A DNA stretch of 64,000 nucleotides from Erythrophleum ivorense. Its lineage: Eukaryota > Streptophyta > Magnoliopsida > Fabales > Fabaceae. Position numbers and translations under genes: made by a program. Shown here piece by piece: positions 1-11,315 of the stretch. The stretch lies in contig JAIUCV010000575.1 of assembly GCA_026724425.1 (NCBI GenBank), forward strand, positions 310,001 to 374,000, written 5' to 3'. Each line of letters starts with the position of its first letter. The first letter of the stretch is position 1. Under the pieces are notes generated by a model, which was given only the letters and a program-made list of their open reading frames with translations, was not told the DNA's origin and ran no database searches.

Positions 1-605
1 TATATATATATATATTAGATGTAATATAAAATTTTAAACTAATGAAAATTTAAAAATAAAAAAATAAACGTTTTATCTTAGACTCATTGATACTAGAACT
101 TGTCTTTAGATAAAAATTATGAAAAAAAAAAGTTTGATATGATTTTTTTTGGAAATTTATAAACTCTAAAAGCTATTAATTTTTATCTCAATTTTAATTT
201 TTTAAAATGATTGCAACATTTAATTTTTTTAAAAAAATTAATTTATGCCAAAAAAGAGACAAAAGATGATTTAGGTTGTTAACCCAAAAAAAAAAAAAAG
301 GAAGTGTAAGTGGATATTAGATAAAACAAAAATAAAAAGGCACAAGAAGAGAAAAAGAAAGAGAAGTCTATCATTTGATTGACCGGGAAAAACTGAGATG
401 GAAGTGGCCCTTTTGGGCGGAATCAGCACAGTTGGAATGCTCTGATGTGTTGCATTGCAAATATATTTTATTTACATAATTTTCATATTTATTATTCAAT
501 TTACCAAATTGAGAAGACAGATATTTCTTATTTTATCTATTTTTATTTACTCATATTTTATATTTTCTTTATCATTATATTTTTTAATCAGAGCATTAAA
601 GATTT

Positions 606-636
<31 letters not shown>

Positions 637-2100
637 AAAGTAGCATTTGGATCCCAGCTATATACGGTGGGAGATTTAAAATGTTTAAAAATAAATAAAA
701 TTAACGTTTTAAAAAAAATCTCCCGCTCCCTTTGTTTATTGGCATTACATGCCTTGTTATATAAGAGATATTGTAGGAGACTGGGTTGTAAAAGTAGTTT
801 TTTTCTTTGGGCTTAGGCACCCCACACATGTATCCAAAAAATTAATAAAAGATTAATAAAAAAATTAGTTAAAAAAATTTATATATAATTAATTATATTC
901 TTATTATTAATTTTTTTAATAAAAATATGATAAGTGAATTTTTTTTAATAATAATATAATAGGTATATAATTTTTATAAATAATTATATAATTTTTTAAT
1001 TAAACTTTATGCAAATTATATTATTACTAAATAATCATATACTTGTTATATTTTAATTAAAATATTCAATAAAATATAAGAAATTGCATATAAATATAAT
1101 CATAAAATAAATTCTAAATTTGAGAGAAATTATATTCTTTTCATCTTAATTCTAAGTAGGTACTATGAATTTATTTTGCCATTAAAACATTACAATCTTT
1201 CTTTTAAATTTAAAATTATATTATACAAAAAATTAAGTTTATATTTTAAATATCTATTATAATATTATTTGTATAAAATTGTAAGATGTAAAAAATTTTA
1301 TTAAAGAATTTATAACAGACTCCACTTCCTGTCCCATCCATGATGTAATTTTTTTTTGCTGAGAAAGTTATTTATGAATTATGATAAATATAAAATTTTT
1401 AAAAATTTAAGTGTTTAAAATTATAATGAGTGAATTTTTTTAATAATTTAACACTATAAAGTTAATTTTTTTTCAAAAAAAAATCTGTATGTCATTTTAG
1501 TTATGAATTCATATATCATGATTTGATTAAAAATTGATAATAAATATTAAAATAAATTATACAGACATCTATTTTATTTTTAAAAATTATATAAATTTTT
1601 AAATAAAAATTATACTATATTTTAATTTAATTTAAGTTTTCTGATTAAAATATTGTTTATTTTATTTTTATTAAATTTAAATAAATGTACTTATGTTAAT
1701 AAAAATATTTAATTTCAAATTAAATAATATTTTTTGAGATAAAAAAATTATATAATTTTAACAAAATTTAAAAACGTTTATGCAGTTTACTCCAAATATT
1801 AAAAACTTACTATGGAGAGTAGTCAATGGCTTGTTTAATTATGTTCTGTTTTTAATATTTTTAAAATAGATATTTTTTAAAATAAATTTTAAAAATAAAA
1901 AATTTATTTAAAATATTATTATAAAAAATCACTATTTTTATTTTTTTTAATTTTATAAAATAAAAATTAATAAAATATCTAAATAATATTTTAATTTTTT
2001 TATTTTTGAAAATACAATTCTATTTTTATATTTTATAAAATACTTTATTAAAAATATATTATTAAACAATTTTTTTTATTTTTAAAAACAAACAACTATT
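1..2100. other. AT-rich intergenic DNA upstream of the carrier gene
   Basis: No gene is visible here. The stretch is very AT-rich, with short TA runs at both ends of the first 650 bases and many homopolymer A and T tracts. Open frames around 445-816 are low-complexity Ile/Tyr/Phe-rich translations without a recognisable domain. The carrier promoter must lie in its right part, because base composition becomes GC/CT-rich from about 2120, as expected for a 5'UTR. Confidence 0.6.
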
Positions 2101-2303
2101 TTAAAAACAACAAATAAAACGCTCCAAATCTTCCGTGGACCTGTGCACACAGAATCCCAAACGTTACTGATTGACCAAAGTGAACTGGAAAACCCCCCTC
2201 TTCCCCTGCCGTCGTCTGCAATACTCTGCAACAACCTCTTTCTCTCTCTGCCTTATCCCCTTTTTGCCCCTCTCCATCCCTTCAATTTCCCTTCATACCC
2301 ACC

Positions 2304-5300
2304 ATGCGAGAGGAGAGAGCCGTACTAGCATGGCGCAAAATCCCCACTCTGAACACCTCTCACCACGCCACCAACCACCACGAGCCGCTGTGGAAGAAGA
2401 AGAACAGTAGCCTCGCTCTCACTCTCAGCGGCACTCCTTGTAAATTTGCTTGCGTTTCGGTGGCAGAAAGGAAAATGGATAAAGGCTTCTTACCCACGCC
2501 GGCCCAGCTCTTGAAGCATCCGCTAGCTATAGTTGCATTTGTGCCCAAAGACGCGGCCGTCTTCCTCGCCGGGGCTATCGCCGGCGCCGCTGCCAAGACC
2601 GTCACTGCTCCTCTCGACCGTATCAAAATTCTTATGCAGGTGCTCTTTAAGACTTCACTTTCAGAATAAACTAACGAGTTCATCCTGAAATATTAAACCA
2701 TTTAGCTTTAATACTTGAAAATATGTGTATTAGTCCTTTTGTCTACTAAAATTTATAGATGGCAAACGGATTAGATTGTAACGAGTATATCATTTTTGAG
2801 AACCAAACTAGTACACCCAACAAATACTTTTGTAGACTAATTTCTGGATTGAAGCTAAATACACCCAACAATTCGGGGACCAAATTGCTAGTTTATTCAT
2901 ATCCATTGCGTTTCTTATCCTTAGCCATTTGCCCGAATATTTAGATGATGTTGGGAATTATCAAGGATTTGGAGATCAATTTTTAAGACATTTAGGCGTA
3001 TGAAATATGAAAAGTGAAAAATCTATGCGTTATATTTGTCCTAAATATATATATATATATATATATTTTATATTTTCCCAAATGTTTTATAAATAAGCTT
3101 CTAATCATTTGGGAAATTAAATTATCCATGTACTAAGCTACACCTTAAAGTGTGGAAATTTGGTATCATTTTGTTAGTGCAGTTTACCCACTTTGAGTGT
3201 GCTTCCCTCTCCTTTATTGACGTGAATTTGTCTTTATGACTTGTATTGCAGCTGGCATGATGTCTTTATTCTGTTTAGATGAATTTCTACTGTTTCTATA
3301 AGGCTTATGGGTATGATGCTTAACATCTTGTTTATTTTTCCTTTTACGATTCTTCAAATTTTTTTTTATTTTTTTATTTTAGTGCTGTTATGTGCTGATG
3401 AGAAATAATTTTGCTTTATCATGATGTTCACTGCATGTATTGTTGTTGAGTTTAAATTGGTTTAAATTTTGAAATGACGTCATCTATTATCAGACTCATG
3501 GGGTGCGCCTTGGGCAAGAAAGTGCTAAAAAGGCAATTGATTTCATTGAGGTAATAAATTATTCCATCTCATCCACCCTGATGTTTTTTTCCTATGATTT
3601 AATAGATGTTTTAATGGTTAAAATTTTCTATGTTTCAATCTGGAGAATCTAAAGTATGATGTTTCTTATTAAGTTGTAAAAATTTCCAGCTGATAGCATA
3701 TGTGTTGTATAATAATAATCTGCTTCACTAATTTTTTTATTCTCCTTTGTTGGCCTGAGGCTCTCTTCACGTTTGCATTCATATAATTTCGCTTGTTCCA
3801 GCTTGCTGGGTCAGGGTTCTCATGGAAACCAAATATACATACATACCTGAAGTCATTTTTGGGATCATTCAATTTATTTGGGAATTGGGATATTAGGGGC
3901 TTTTTATATTTTTCCAGTCTGCTGATATGATAAAATCGTACAAGCAAGTAGTTCACTACTAGCTGGCTTATTCATTGACAACTTTGAAGTATGACATTTA
4001 TTATCAACTGCTGAAAGTTCCTTCTTGTTGAAAGTAGAACAAGGTGATTGCATGAAAATTGTGTTTGTAAATACTTAATGCATTTGTTTGCTGACTAACT
4101 TATTAGAGCATTCACTTTTGTCATGTCACTAAATGTATTAAGGAATTTTTACATGCCCCTTACCAAATTCATGAATTATTCCTATCTCTACACTTGATGT
4201 ATCTTGTCTTTTGTCTTTGCTCATCTTAGTCACTGTGGGATCCTGACCAGAAAATTTCCTTAAATTTATGTTGGAGCTTACCTGAACATGATTTGCAGGC
4301 TGTAACAGTTATAGGGAAGGAAGAAGGCATTAAAGGTTACTGGAAGGGGAACCTCCCCCAGGTATCTGTAATTAGGAGAGATCATATTGGTACTTCCATA
4401 TATATTTCTCCCGATAATATTGTATAGTCATTTAACTTGTTTAAGTGTTACCTCTTCAATGTTCCAGGTTATTCGGGTAATACCTTATAGTGCTGTCCAG
4501 CTTTTTGCTTATGAAATTTATAAGGTTGTACCCTAACTATCTTTCAACAACTTTTAATATCAAATTTCCAGTATGGGTCTAAAGTTTTAATTTTGAATCA
4601 GAAAATGTTCAGGCGAAAGGATGGTGAGCTCTCTGTTGTTGGAAGACTTGCAGCAGGTGCTTTTGCTGGCATGACATCCACTTTTGTAAGTGACTCATTA
4701 GGAGGTCATTATCTTGTATCCTTTGAGGTTTTTGGCATCATGTTATTATGTTCTATTATAGGGCTTATACTTTATAGTTTTTATGCTTCTTATGAGCAAT
4801 ATCTTTTTAGTAAATTAATAAGTTTTTATACCTCTTACAAGTAATCACATTTTTTGTAAATTCATCTAATTTTATATTCTTTATATCTTGCACATTCTAA
4901 TTCTATGAGTAAACTTCTGTTTTGGTCCCCCAAAATGCTCTGGTTCTCAATATAATCTAATTTTTACAATCAAGTATTTCAAACATTTAGATAATATGAA
5001 TACGATCCTTCCATTCCATCTATCATCTCTTCCCTTCGCTAATGAAAATGCTTATGTGTACTTTTAAGGTTGACATGTCACAGTTGTTGTCACACTTGTC
5101 TTGCATTAAAACAAAAAAATATTAGAAAAGAGCATTGCTATTCTTAATTATTTATAAATTGCATTTTATGCAAACGAAAAGAAAATAAAAGTGCTTGTGT
5201 AAAAGAAGAGAGAAAGTGAGACAAAGGAGAAACTAGATTGGAAAAGAAAACAACAGAATGCTGCTTCTGTGTTTCTGTGCCTTCTTTTTGACTTCAGCAG

Positions 5301-7876
5301 CTGATTTCTGTCTAATTTGCTGACCCAACCAGCATCTACAAAATGAAATTCTTCAAACTTAGATGGAAGTTTTGGCCAATTATACTAATAAATAGAATCA
5401 ACATGTAGAAATAATGTAATTTTCCTTTTTTTTTTTTTGGGTCACAGAATAAAACAAAGAACCAAGGAAATCAAAGCGAACTGCACTAAACCTTTTTTAA
5501 ATTTCCCACTCCTCCATAACTCATTGCAGTTCCATGTTAAGCTGTAAATAACTTTTTGAAGCTTCCACTGGCTTCATCTGGATTTGGTAGTTGTCAAGTG
5601 CTAAATAGCTTTTGGAAAGACTCAGAGCTTAAAGAGAGAGAGTAAAGAGTAAAAGAATTTTTTTTTCCCCCAAAAAAAAAATGGAGGTTGCCACCAATAT
5701 TAAACCATGGCTAGTCATAGTGAGCTATTAGCTCCTCTTTGTGCCAGCAAAATGTGAGATCTGAAGAAACCCCTTCCCCCAGCCGAGATTGAATGAAAGA
5801 AATAGAAATGTCTTCTGGTAAAGCAGACAACTACCCATTGTGCTCTTCACTTTTTGTAGGAAAAGTACAATAGAAACTGATTTTTTTTTTTTTAAAAAAA
5901 GGAGATTTCATGTTTTTAAGAAGGGGGGAAATTCCATGTAGATTAAACTTGCTTAAGCCTAACTTAGCTGACTCTGCTTCACATCAGTATTACTGGTGCG
6001 GGTGCCAGTCACACTTAACTGTACACATCAACAAGATCATTAACAGAGTCAAAATTAATAAACATGGATCACTTAGATATGATTTAAACTTGTGAGGTCT
6101 TTGATTGCAAAGAAATTTTAGTTAGGGACTAAATTGAGAATTGGAGTATATGTCTGTGGATAACCAAAACAATATTTTAGTATAATTTTAATTTTTCTTT
6201 AATATCATGCATGTATCTAATGTGGTGTTATCTGTGTAGGTAACTTACCCATTAGATGTCCTAAGATTACGATTAGCAGTTGAACCTGGTTATCGAACCA
6301 TGTCAGAGGTATGATTGACCTACTTTTTTATATTTTTACAAGATCTTAGTTTGTAGGATGAAAACAGTTGTAGCATTTTCAGGTTGCCTTAAGCATGCTG
6401 AGAGAGGAAGGTTTGGCATCATTCTATTATGGCCTTGGGCCTTCTCTTATTGGAATAGCCCCTTATATTGCAGTGAACTTTTGTGTTTTTGACTTGTAAG
6501 TCCGTGGATGATCTTTTATTTTTATTTTTTATTTTTTGACAAATTGAAGGAGACTTGAATATTGATTCTGAATCATCCTGATCTTCTATGGATGATAGAT
6601 TAAAGAAGTCTTTGCCAGAGAAGTATCAAAAGAGAACTGAAACATCTCTACTAACGGCTGTGCTTTCTGCATCTCTTGCCACCCTTACATGCTATCCCCT
6701 GGACACCGTACGAAGGCAGATGCAATTGAAGGGTACACCTTATAAGACAGTTTTAGATGCCCTGTCAGGTTAGGATTATTCCAGAATAATTTTAGAATCA
6801 GCAAATTATAGTCCCCCTCTCACTTGGTATGCCTGCATGTATGTATTTCTTTCTGTATTAGTGTGCACATTAGCCAATAGTCAAATATATAAGCCCCACT
6901 AGTTATTCAACTTCAGAAATCAATATGTGCAACTGTGCAATATATCTAAAAATCTAGCTTTCCTGTTGTAAGTTCACTGTCTATAAACTGAAAGGTTAGT
7001 CCTTGGCACATGGTGGTTGGGTTTGTAGCTGAATTAGTGTCTTTATTTTAAATTCCCTTGAGCATACATGCTTAGTTAGAATAGTGAGTTAGCAAAACAT
7101 ATTTGCTAAGAATATTGCTTATATACTCCAAAGTTATGTGTTAGTGCCCAAAGTCTATGCTTAGATAGATTTTGTTATATGAATCTTTTAAGTTTATGTA
7201 CTGTTATAGATACTCTTCGGGTATACTTCAAAATTATCTGGTTTGTTCAACTTTAATAATTTAGTAATTTGTGCCATTACCAATTTATTAATTTCTTTGA
7301 TGTAGGTATTGTGGCACGGGATGGAGTTATTGGCTTGTACCGGGGCTTTGTACCCAATGCTTTGAAAACCCTACCAAACAGCAGGTTCCATAATCTTCTT
7401 AAATTGTCTATAAACAATTAAGACTATGGTACATGCGTTTTTGTTGCAGCCTGCTTTTATTACCTCAAAGCAATACTTAGATTCATGTTTTACTTCATTT
7501 TTCATTTCTCGGCAGTTAAAAGTTTTTGTGTGGATATCAATTTTATTTTTTGGGTTATTACAATTTCTATTTTTGTTACCATGCTGGTGATAAAACTAGT
7601 TTTTACAGCATAACCCCCGCTTGTGGTGGCCAATGGTTTCCTTAATGAAAATAAATGGATGGAATCTTTTCTGAAAATAGAGCTTAGTATGCCCATCTGT
7701 ATTCTATTTTGAATTAAGTTGTTCTTTGTCACCTGAATTCCTCTCTTGTTTCTCTGTGCAGCATCAGGCTTACCACATACGACTTTATTAAACGCCTAAT
7801 TGCAGCTAGTGAGAAAGAGTTTCAAACAATTACGGAGGAAAATCGCCAGAAACAAAACTATACAAATAAATCATGA
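2304..7876 (+). CDS. Chloroplast-envelope-type adenine nucleotide/PAPS carrier (mitochondrial carrier family)
   Basis: Ten exons join in frame to 380 aa: 2304-2639, 3494-3550, 4299-4361, 4468-4524, 4602-4685, 6240-6308, 6383-6495, 6599-6768, 7306-7384, 7762-7876. All introns are GT-AG. The three carrier repeats show their signatures PLDRIK (103-108), YPLDVLR (202-208) and YPLDTVR (292-298). The sequence closely follows the Arabidopsis At3g51870/At5g01500 family as I remember it, including THGVRLGQ at the start of exon 2 and the PNSSIRLTT region. Family members are described as TAAC/PAPST carriers that exchange adenine nucleotides or PAPS across plastid (and for some, mitochondrial) membranes; the substrate cannot be read from sequence. 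The ATG at 2304 was chosen because it gives a basic, hydroxylated N-terminal extension as in the 381-aa relative. A later in-frame ATG at 2475 would remove it. Confidence 0.93.
5220..5900. other. Less AT-rich, unexplained block in carrier intron 5
   Basis: Intron 5 of the carrier gene (4686-6239) is the longest of that gene. Its middle part is less AT-rich than the neighbouring introns. It holds two poly-T tracts (about 5430 and 5880) and short CT-rich stretches on the minus strand. No frame is open long enough to call a gene, and no terminal inverted repeat or target duplication was found. It may be an old insertion or a captured gene fragment. Confidence 0.3.
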
Positions 7877-8639
7877 TGTTGATCTTCGGATTCATTTATT
7901 AGGCATTTTTTCCCACCAAAATTTTTGGTGGAATTAGTGCTCCAAAATTATTCATCGTTTATGGTAATAGTTTCACCCAAAATGGCAGCAGTGATGAGAA
8001 TTCCCCGGCTTTCAATGTTTTGGATGTTGGGGCTGTTATTTTTTTTTTTTTTTGGGGTTATCATAGCCAGATATCCTCGGACTTTGTCCGAGAATTGTTA
8101 ATTTTGTAGGATAGAAGTTTCTACAATGCTCCTTGTATTCTTTTGCTAAATTTTGTTTTTAGCTGTATTTATTTCTGGAATTTTTTATGCCAAACTGAAT
8201 AGTAGATTTAAAAAAGGGAAAAAAGAAAAAAGAAGAAGAAAAAGTAGAACTAGTATTTAAATCATGCCTGTTCTTTCGTTCGTTTCTTTTCAACTTCCTT
8301 TGTTCTTCAGTGGTTGATAAAACCATCTCCGGCGATCTTGATTGAGTGCTTTGCTAGTAATGCTACCTATACAACTCTTACATTGATAGTTTTGCATGAT
8401 TGTGCGTAGGAATCATTTGTGCTTGTAAAGTTTTGATTACAGCTCTGAATATATAAATTTTATAAGAAGCATTATTCCTAGAAGTTTTTCCGTTGGGAAA
8501 GATCATTTGAATGATCTCAGTTCCATCCAAGGGCATGTGCAAATTGGCTCTACTTTTCTTATTAGAACTGTTACTTCTACAACTCTGCAGGTAAGAGCTT
8601 GTATTGTCCTATTTGTGTGAGAAGGATTGTTTAATAGGA
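7877..8639 (+). other. 3'UTR and downstream flank of the carrier gene
   Basis: The sequence after the carrier stop codon contains T-rich stretches typical of a plant 3'UTR and no further coding signal. The homology shared by the two ADH copies begins near 8640, which marks the approximate end of the carrier's own territory. Confidence 0.45.
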
Positions 8640-10600
8640 ATGATGGAGGATGGAAAATTATTTCCACATACCCTGTGAAAATTTAGAGTGTAAAAGATAT
8701 TCACAAGCATCATTTTCTTTTCTTTTCTTTTCTTTCATTTTCTTTTTTACCCATATATTTCTTTTCACTTTACTAGATATTCTTCATATTTATTTCTTTT
8801 CACTTTATTACATATTCTTCATATTTAGTATATGGAATTACAGGATTTGCAAGTAGATGACATTTACTGTTATTTTTTAGGATATAGCAGACACAACCAT
8901 GAGTGCATGAAGGGCATCCATTCTTAGAGGTGTAGAAGACATCTTAGTAACTTTCCCGCAATCAGAAGATATCTTGTCAAAGGGGAGCTCGTGAGTGATG
9001 AACACATCCGGCTTCGCCACCTGAAAAGTCGGGTATTAGATTACTAAAATTTCTTTCGTAAATATAATATATTACATACTAAATTCACAATTGGGTATAT
9101 AAATTATTAGGTTTATTTAGTAATAGTTCAAGAAAATTAGTGGGTGTAGGAATTCTTGAAAATAACAAATTCGTTGCATATTAATTTTTTATCAAATGAT
9201 TCAAAGATGTTAAAAGGATTAATGTGTTATTTTTTAGAACTAACTTGTAGACTCTAATCTTTAAGGATTAATGCTAAATGTATCTATTAATTTTGAGGCC
9301 AAATTGTTAGTTTAGTTTCAAAAAGGGTAAGTAAATATATGTATATCAAAAGTAAATTTTATTGTTATATTTTTATTAATGATTAACTTGGTTTATTTAA
9401 CTAAGTCTATAAATTTTTAAAAATTGATAAATTGAGGTAATCATAAATAGAATTGTAACGATATCAAACACACTTTTTAATGAAACTCATTATTAATATG
9501 TTTATATATAATTTGATCTACTAATACTTTTATTGACCGCAAATTTGTCTTAAATTATGCATTGATTTCACATATTATATGAAAATTCTTAAATCCATAA
9601 TTTTTACAAAAGACAAGTAAAATTAATTATAATAAAATCTATAAATATGTCAAACATATATTTAATATATTTTTATGTCTCTTCATAGTTAATTTCTATC
9701 AATACAATTTTTGTACAAGAGTCCAAGAGTCCAAGAGAGATTCATACTTTAAGACCTTGGGAGAGTGGTAATGATCATTACCCCCACACAAAAAGTCACA
9801 TAAATTCAAACAAATTTTGTAATAGTAACAAATTTATAGTTTTCCTGAGAGGCATCTTAAATTTTTTCCCCCTTTCTTTAAATTGAGGAGTCATTATCAA
9901 AAGTAGATCTAAATGTAGACTCTGTTTAAAATTTATTTTATGTAATACTTTTAAAATTAATAAAACTAAAAATCGTGTTCAATCCATTGACAGCTCTGAT
10001 CGAACTCAATGTTAGTTGAGTTTTTATTTCATGCTACATAAAATTTGGTCACACATTTCAAGTTTGTTATTTATAAACATTGACAAAATAAAGGCCTATA
10101 ATTAATTCATTCCTTGAACAACTCTAACAACAGTTACACCTATTTAATTTTAGTACACAAAAATTAACAAACACATTGAATTTTTAAGAATAATACTCAT
10201 ATGTTAGTCCTTTTGACATTTTTAAATCACTAAAAAAAATAATGTGCAATGAATTATTTTTTTTAAAAAATCAATTTATGCAGTCATTAATTTTTTAAAA
10301 GTTAAATATAGCTAATAATTTAATTAACAACCCCAAATTATTAGTCTTGTAATTATACTAACCAATAGATTGAAAAATATACATCATGAGTAGTAGATAA
10401 GAAGGCATATCGGAGAATGTCCGAATTTCCTGAACATTCAAAGCTGTATGTACTCCTTCAGTCATTTCCCTGATTCTCTATCAACACAAACCATTTCAAT
10501 GTCCTCACAGTTTAATTTTCTTGAACTCAAAAGGAGAGACAACACAAAACATTCCAACCTCATATTCTGACTTCTCATCCTTTGGATTTATATAATGTAT
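8640..10600 (-). pseudogene. Decayed 3' part of a duplicated ADH-like gene
   Basis: This is a diverged copy of the last four exons, introns and 3' flank of the intact ADH gene at 11.3-20.5 kb, in the same orientation. The copied 3' flank starts near 8650 (matching 11155 onward). The copy of exon 10 is at about 8926-9022 and lacks roughly 15-20 bases, so the reading frame breaks. Only the splice-donor edge of exon 9 is left near 9760-9790. The copy of exon 8 (10386-10477) has a frameshift in the region matching EGGVHYSFEC. A stub of exon 7 remains at 10556-10590. Exons 1-6 are missing. It cannot encode an enzyme. Confidence 0.85.
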
Positions 10601-10617
10601 AATAACCAACGTTGATG

Positions 10618-10665
10618 TATGGATATAGCAGCGGGTTTTTGCAATCGCCGCTATAAAAAACCGCT
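10618..10665. mobile_element. Short transposon-end-like fragment
   Basis: Stacked CGGG/CCGC/CCGCT motifs with self-complementary parts (GCGGGTTTTT, CCGCTATAAA, AACCGCTAC) resemble the terminal motifs of plant CACTA-type elements. Only about 45 bases are present, followed by a poly-T tract and a G-rich run. No second end or coding part was found nearby, so this is at most a remnant. Confidence 0.3.
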
Positions 10666-10710
10666 ACAATTTTTTTTTTTTTTTTGTGGGGAGGTGGGGG
10701 TTGGTGGTTA

Positions 10711-11113
10711 TTGTCATTAGCTCATTCTTCCAGGGTAGGAAACAATTAGAACTTGATTCCACTGAAGCAATGTCCAAGAATACTACATATGATAACTGTC
10801 TAATGATTTGAAAAACACACACTATATTGACTTGCACATGAATAGACTGGAAGCAAACAGAAGTAACTTGAGCCGATAGATAACTAAGAGTGAATAACTG
10901 GTCATTTTTTATGGTTCCTTTGTTTGCTTCATATTTAGATTAAGTTTGGTCACTAGTGCACATGGTCTGCATGAGCACAAGGGCGAGATTTAAATTTCAA
11001 TAATGGAACCATTAGTTTGGCTTTAATTTTAAAGCGAAATTGTTTGGAAGTGGGTCTTAAAAATCAGTATAAGCATTTTGACATCAACTTGCTACATGAA
11101 TACAATTTCCATC
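10711..11113 (+). pseudogene. Fragment of RUS5 introns 3-4 (non-coding relic)
   Basis: This block is clearly similar to two stretches of the RUS5 gene downstream: 10711-10870 matches about 32935-33105 (intron 3) and 10885-11113 matches about 33425-33660 (intron 4). The part of RUS5 between them, which contains exon 4 (33208-33308), is missing, so nothing coding is left. Orientation is the same as RUS5. It lies directly between the ADH pseudogene and the intact ADH gene. Alternatively both copies could be a dispersed repeat, but the paired ADH duplication makes a tandem-duplication relic more likely. Confidence 0.7.
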
Positions 11114-11315
11114 ATTGAAATTTCCACATACACAGTGGTTTCTGGGTTGTCCAAAGATGGAAAATTATTTCCACATTTACAGTGTAAAAGATAGTCACAC
11201 TGGATTATTACACATCCTTCATATTTTGCAAGTAGTTAACATTTAGTGTTATTTAGGATATGGCAAACACAGCCATGCATCCATGCAGAAGAACGAAACG
11301 TACATCCTTAATATC

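Noticed and set aside
445..816. 123-codon open frame on the + strand
   Set aside because: Low-complexity Ile/Tyr/Phe-rich translation from TA repeats, overlapping a second similar frame; no domain and no plausible gene structure.
2360..2683. 107-codon minus-strand frame over carrier exon 1
   Set aside because: It is the antisense shadow of the carrier coding exon.
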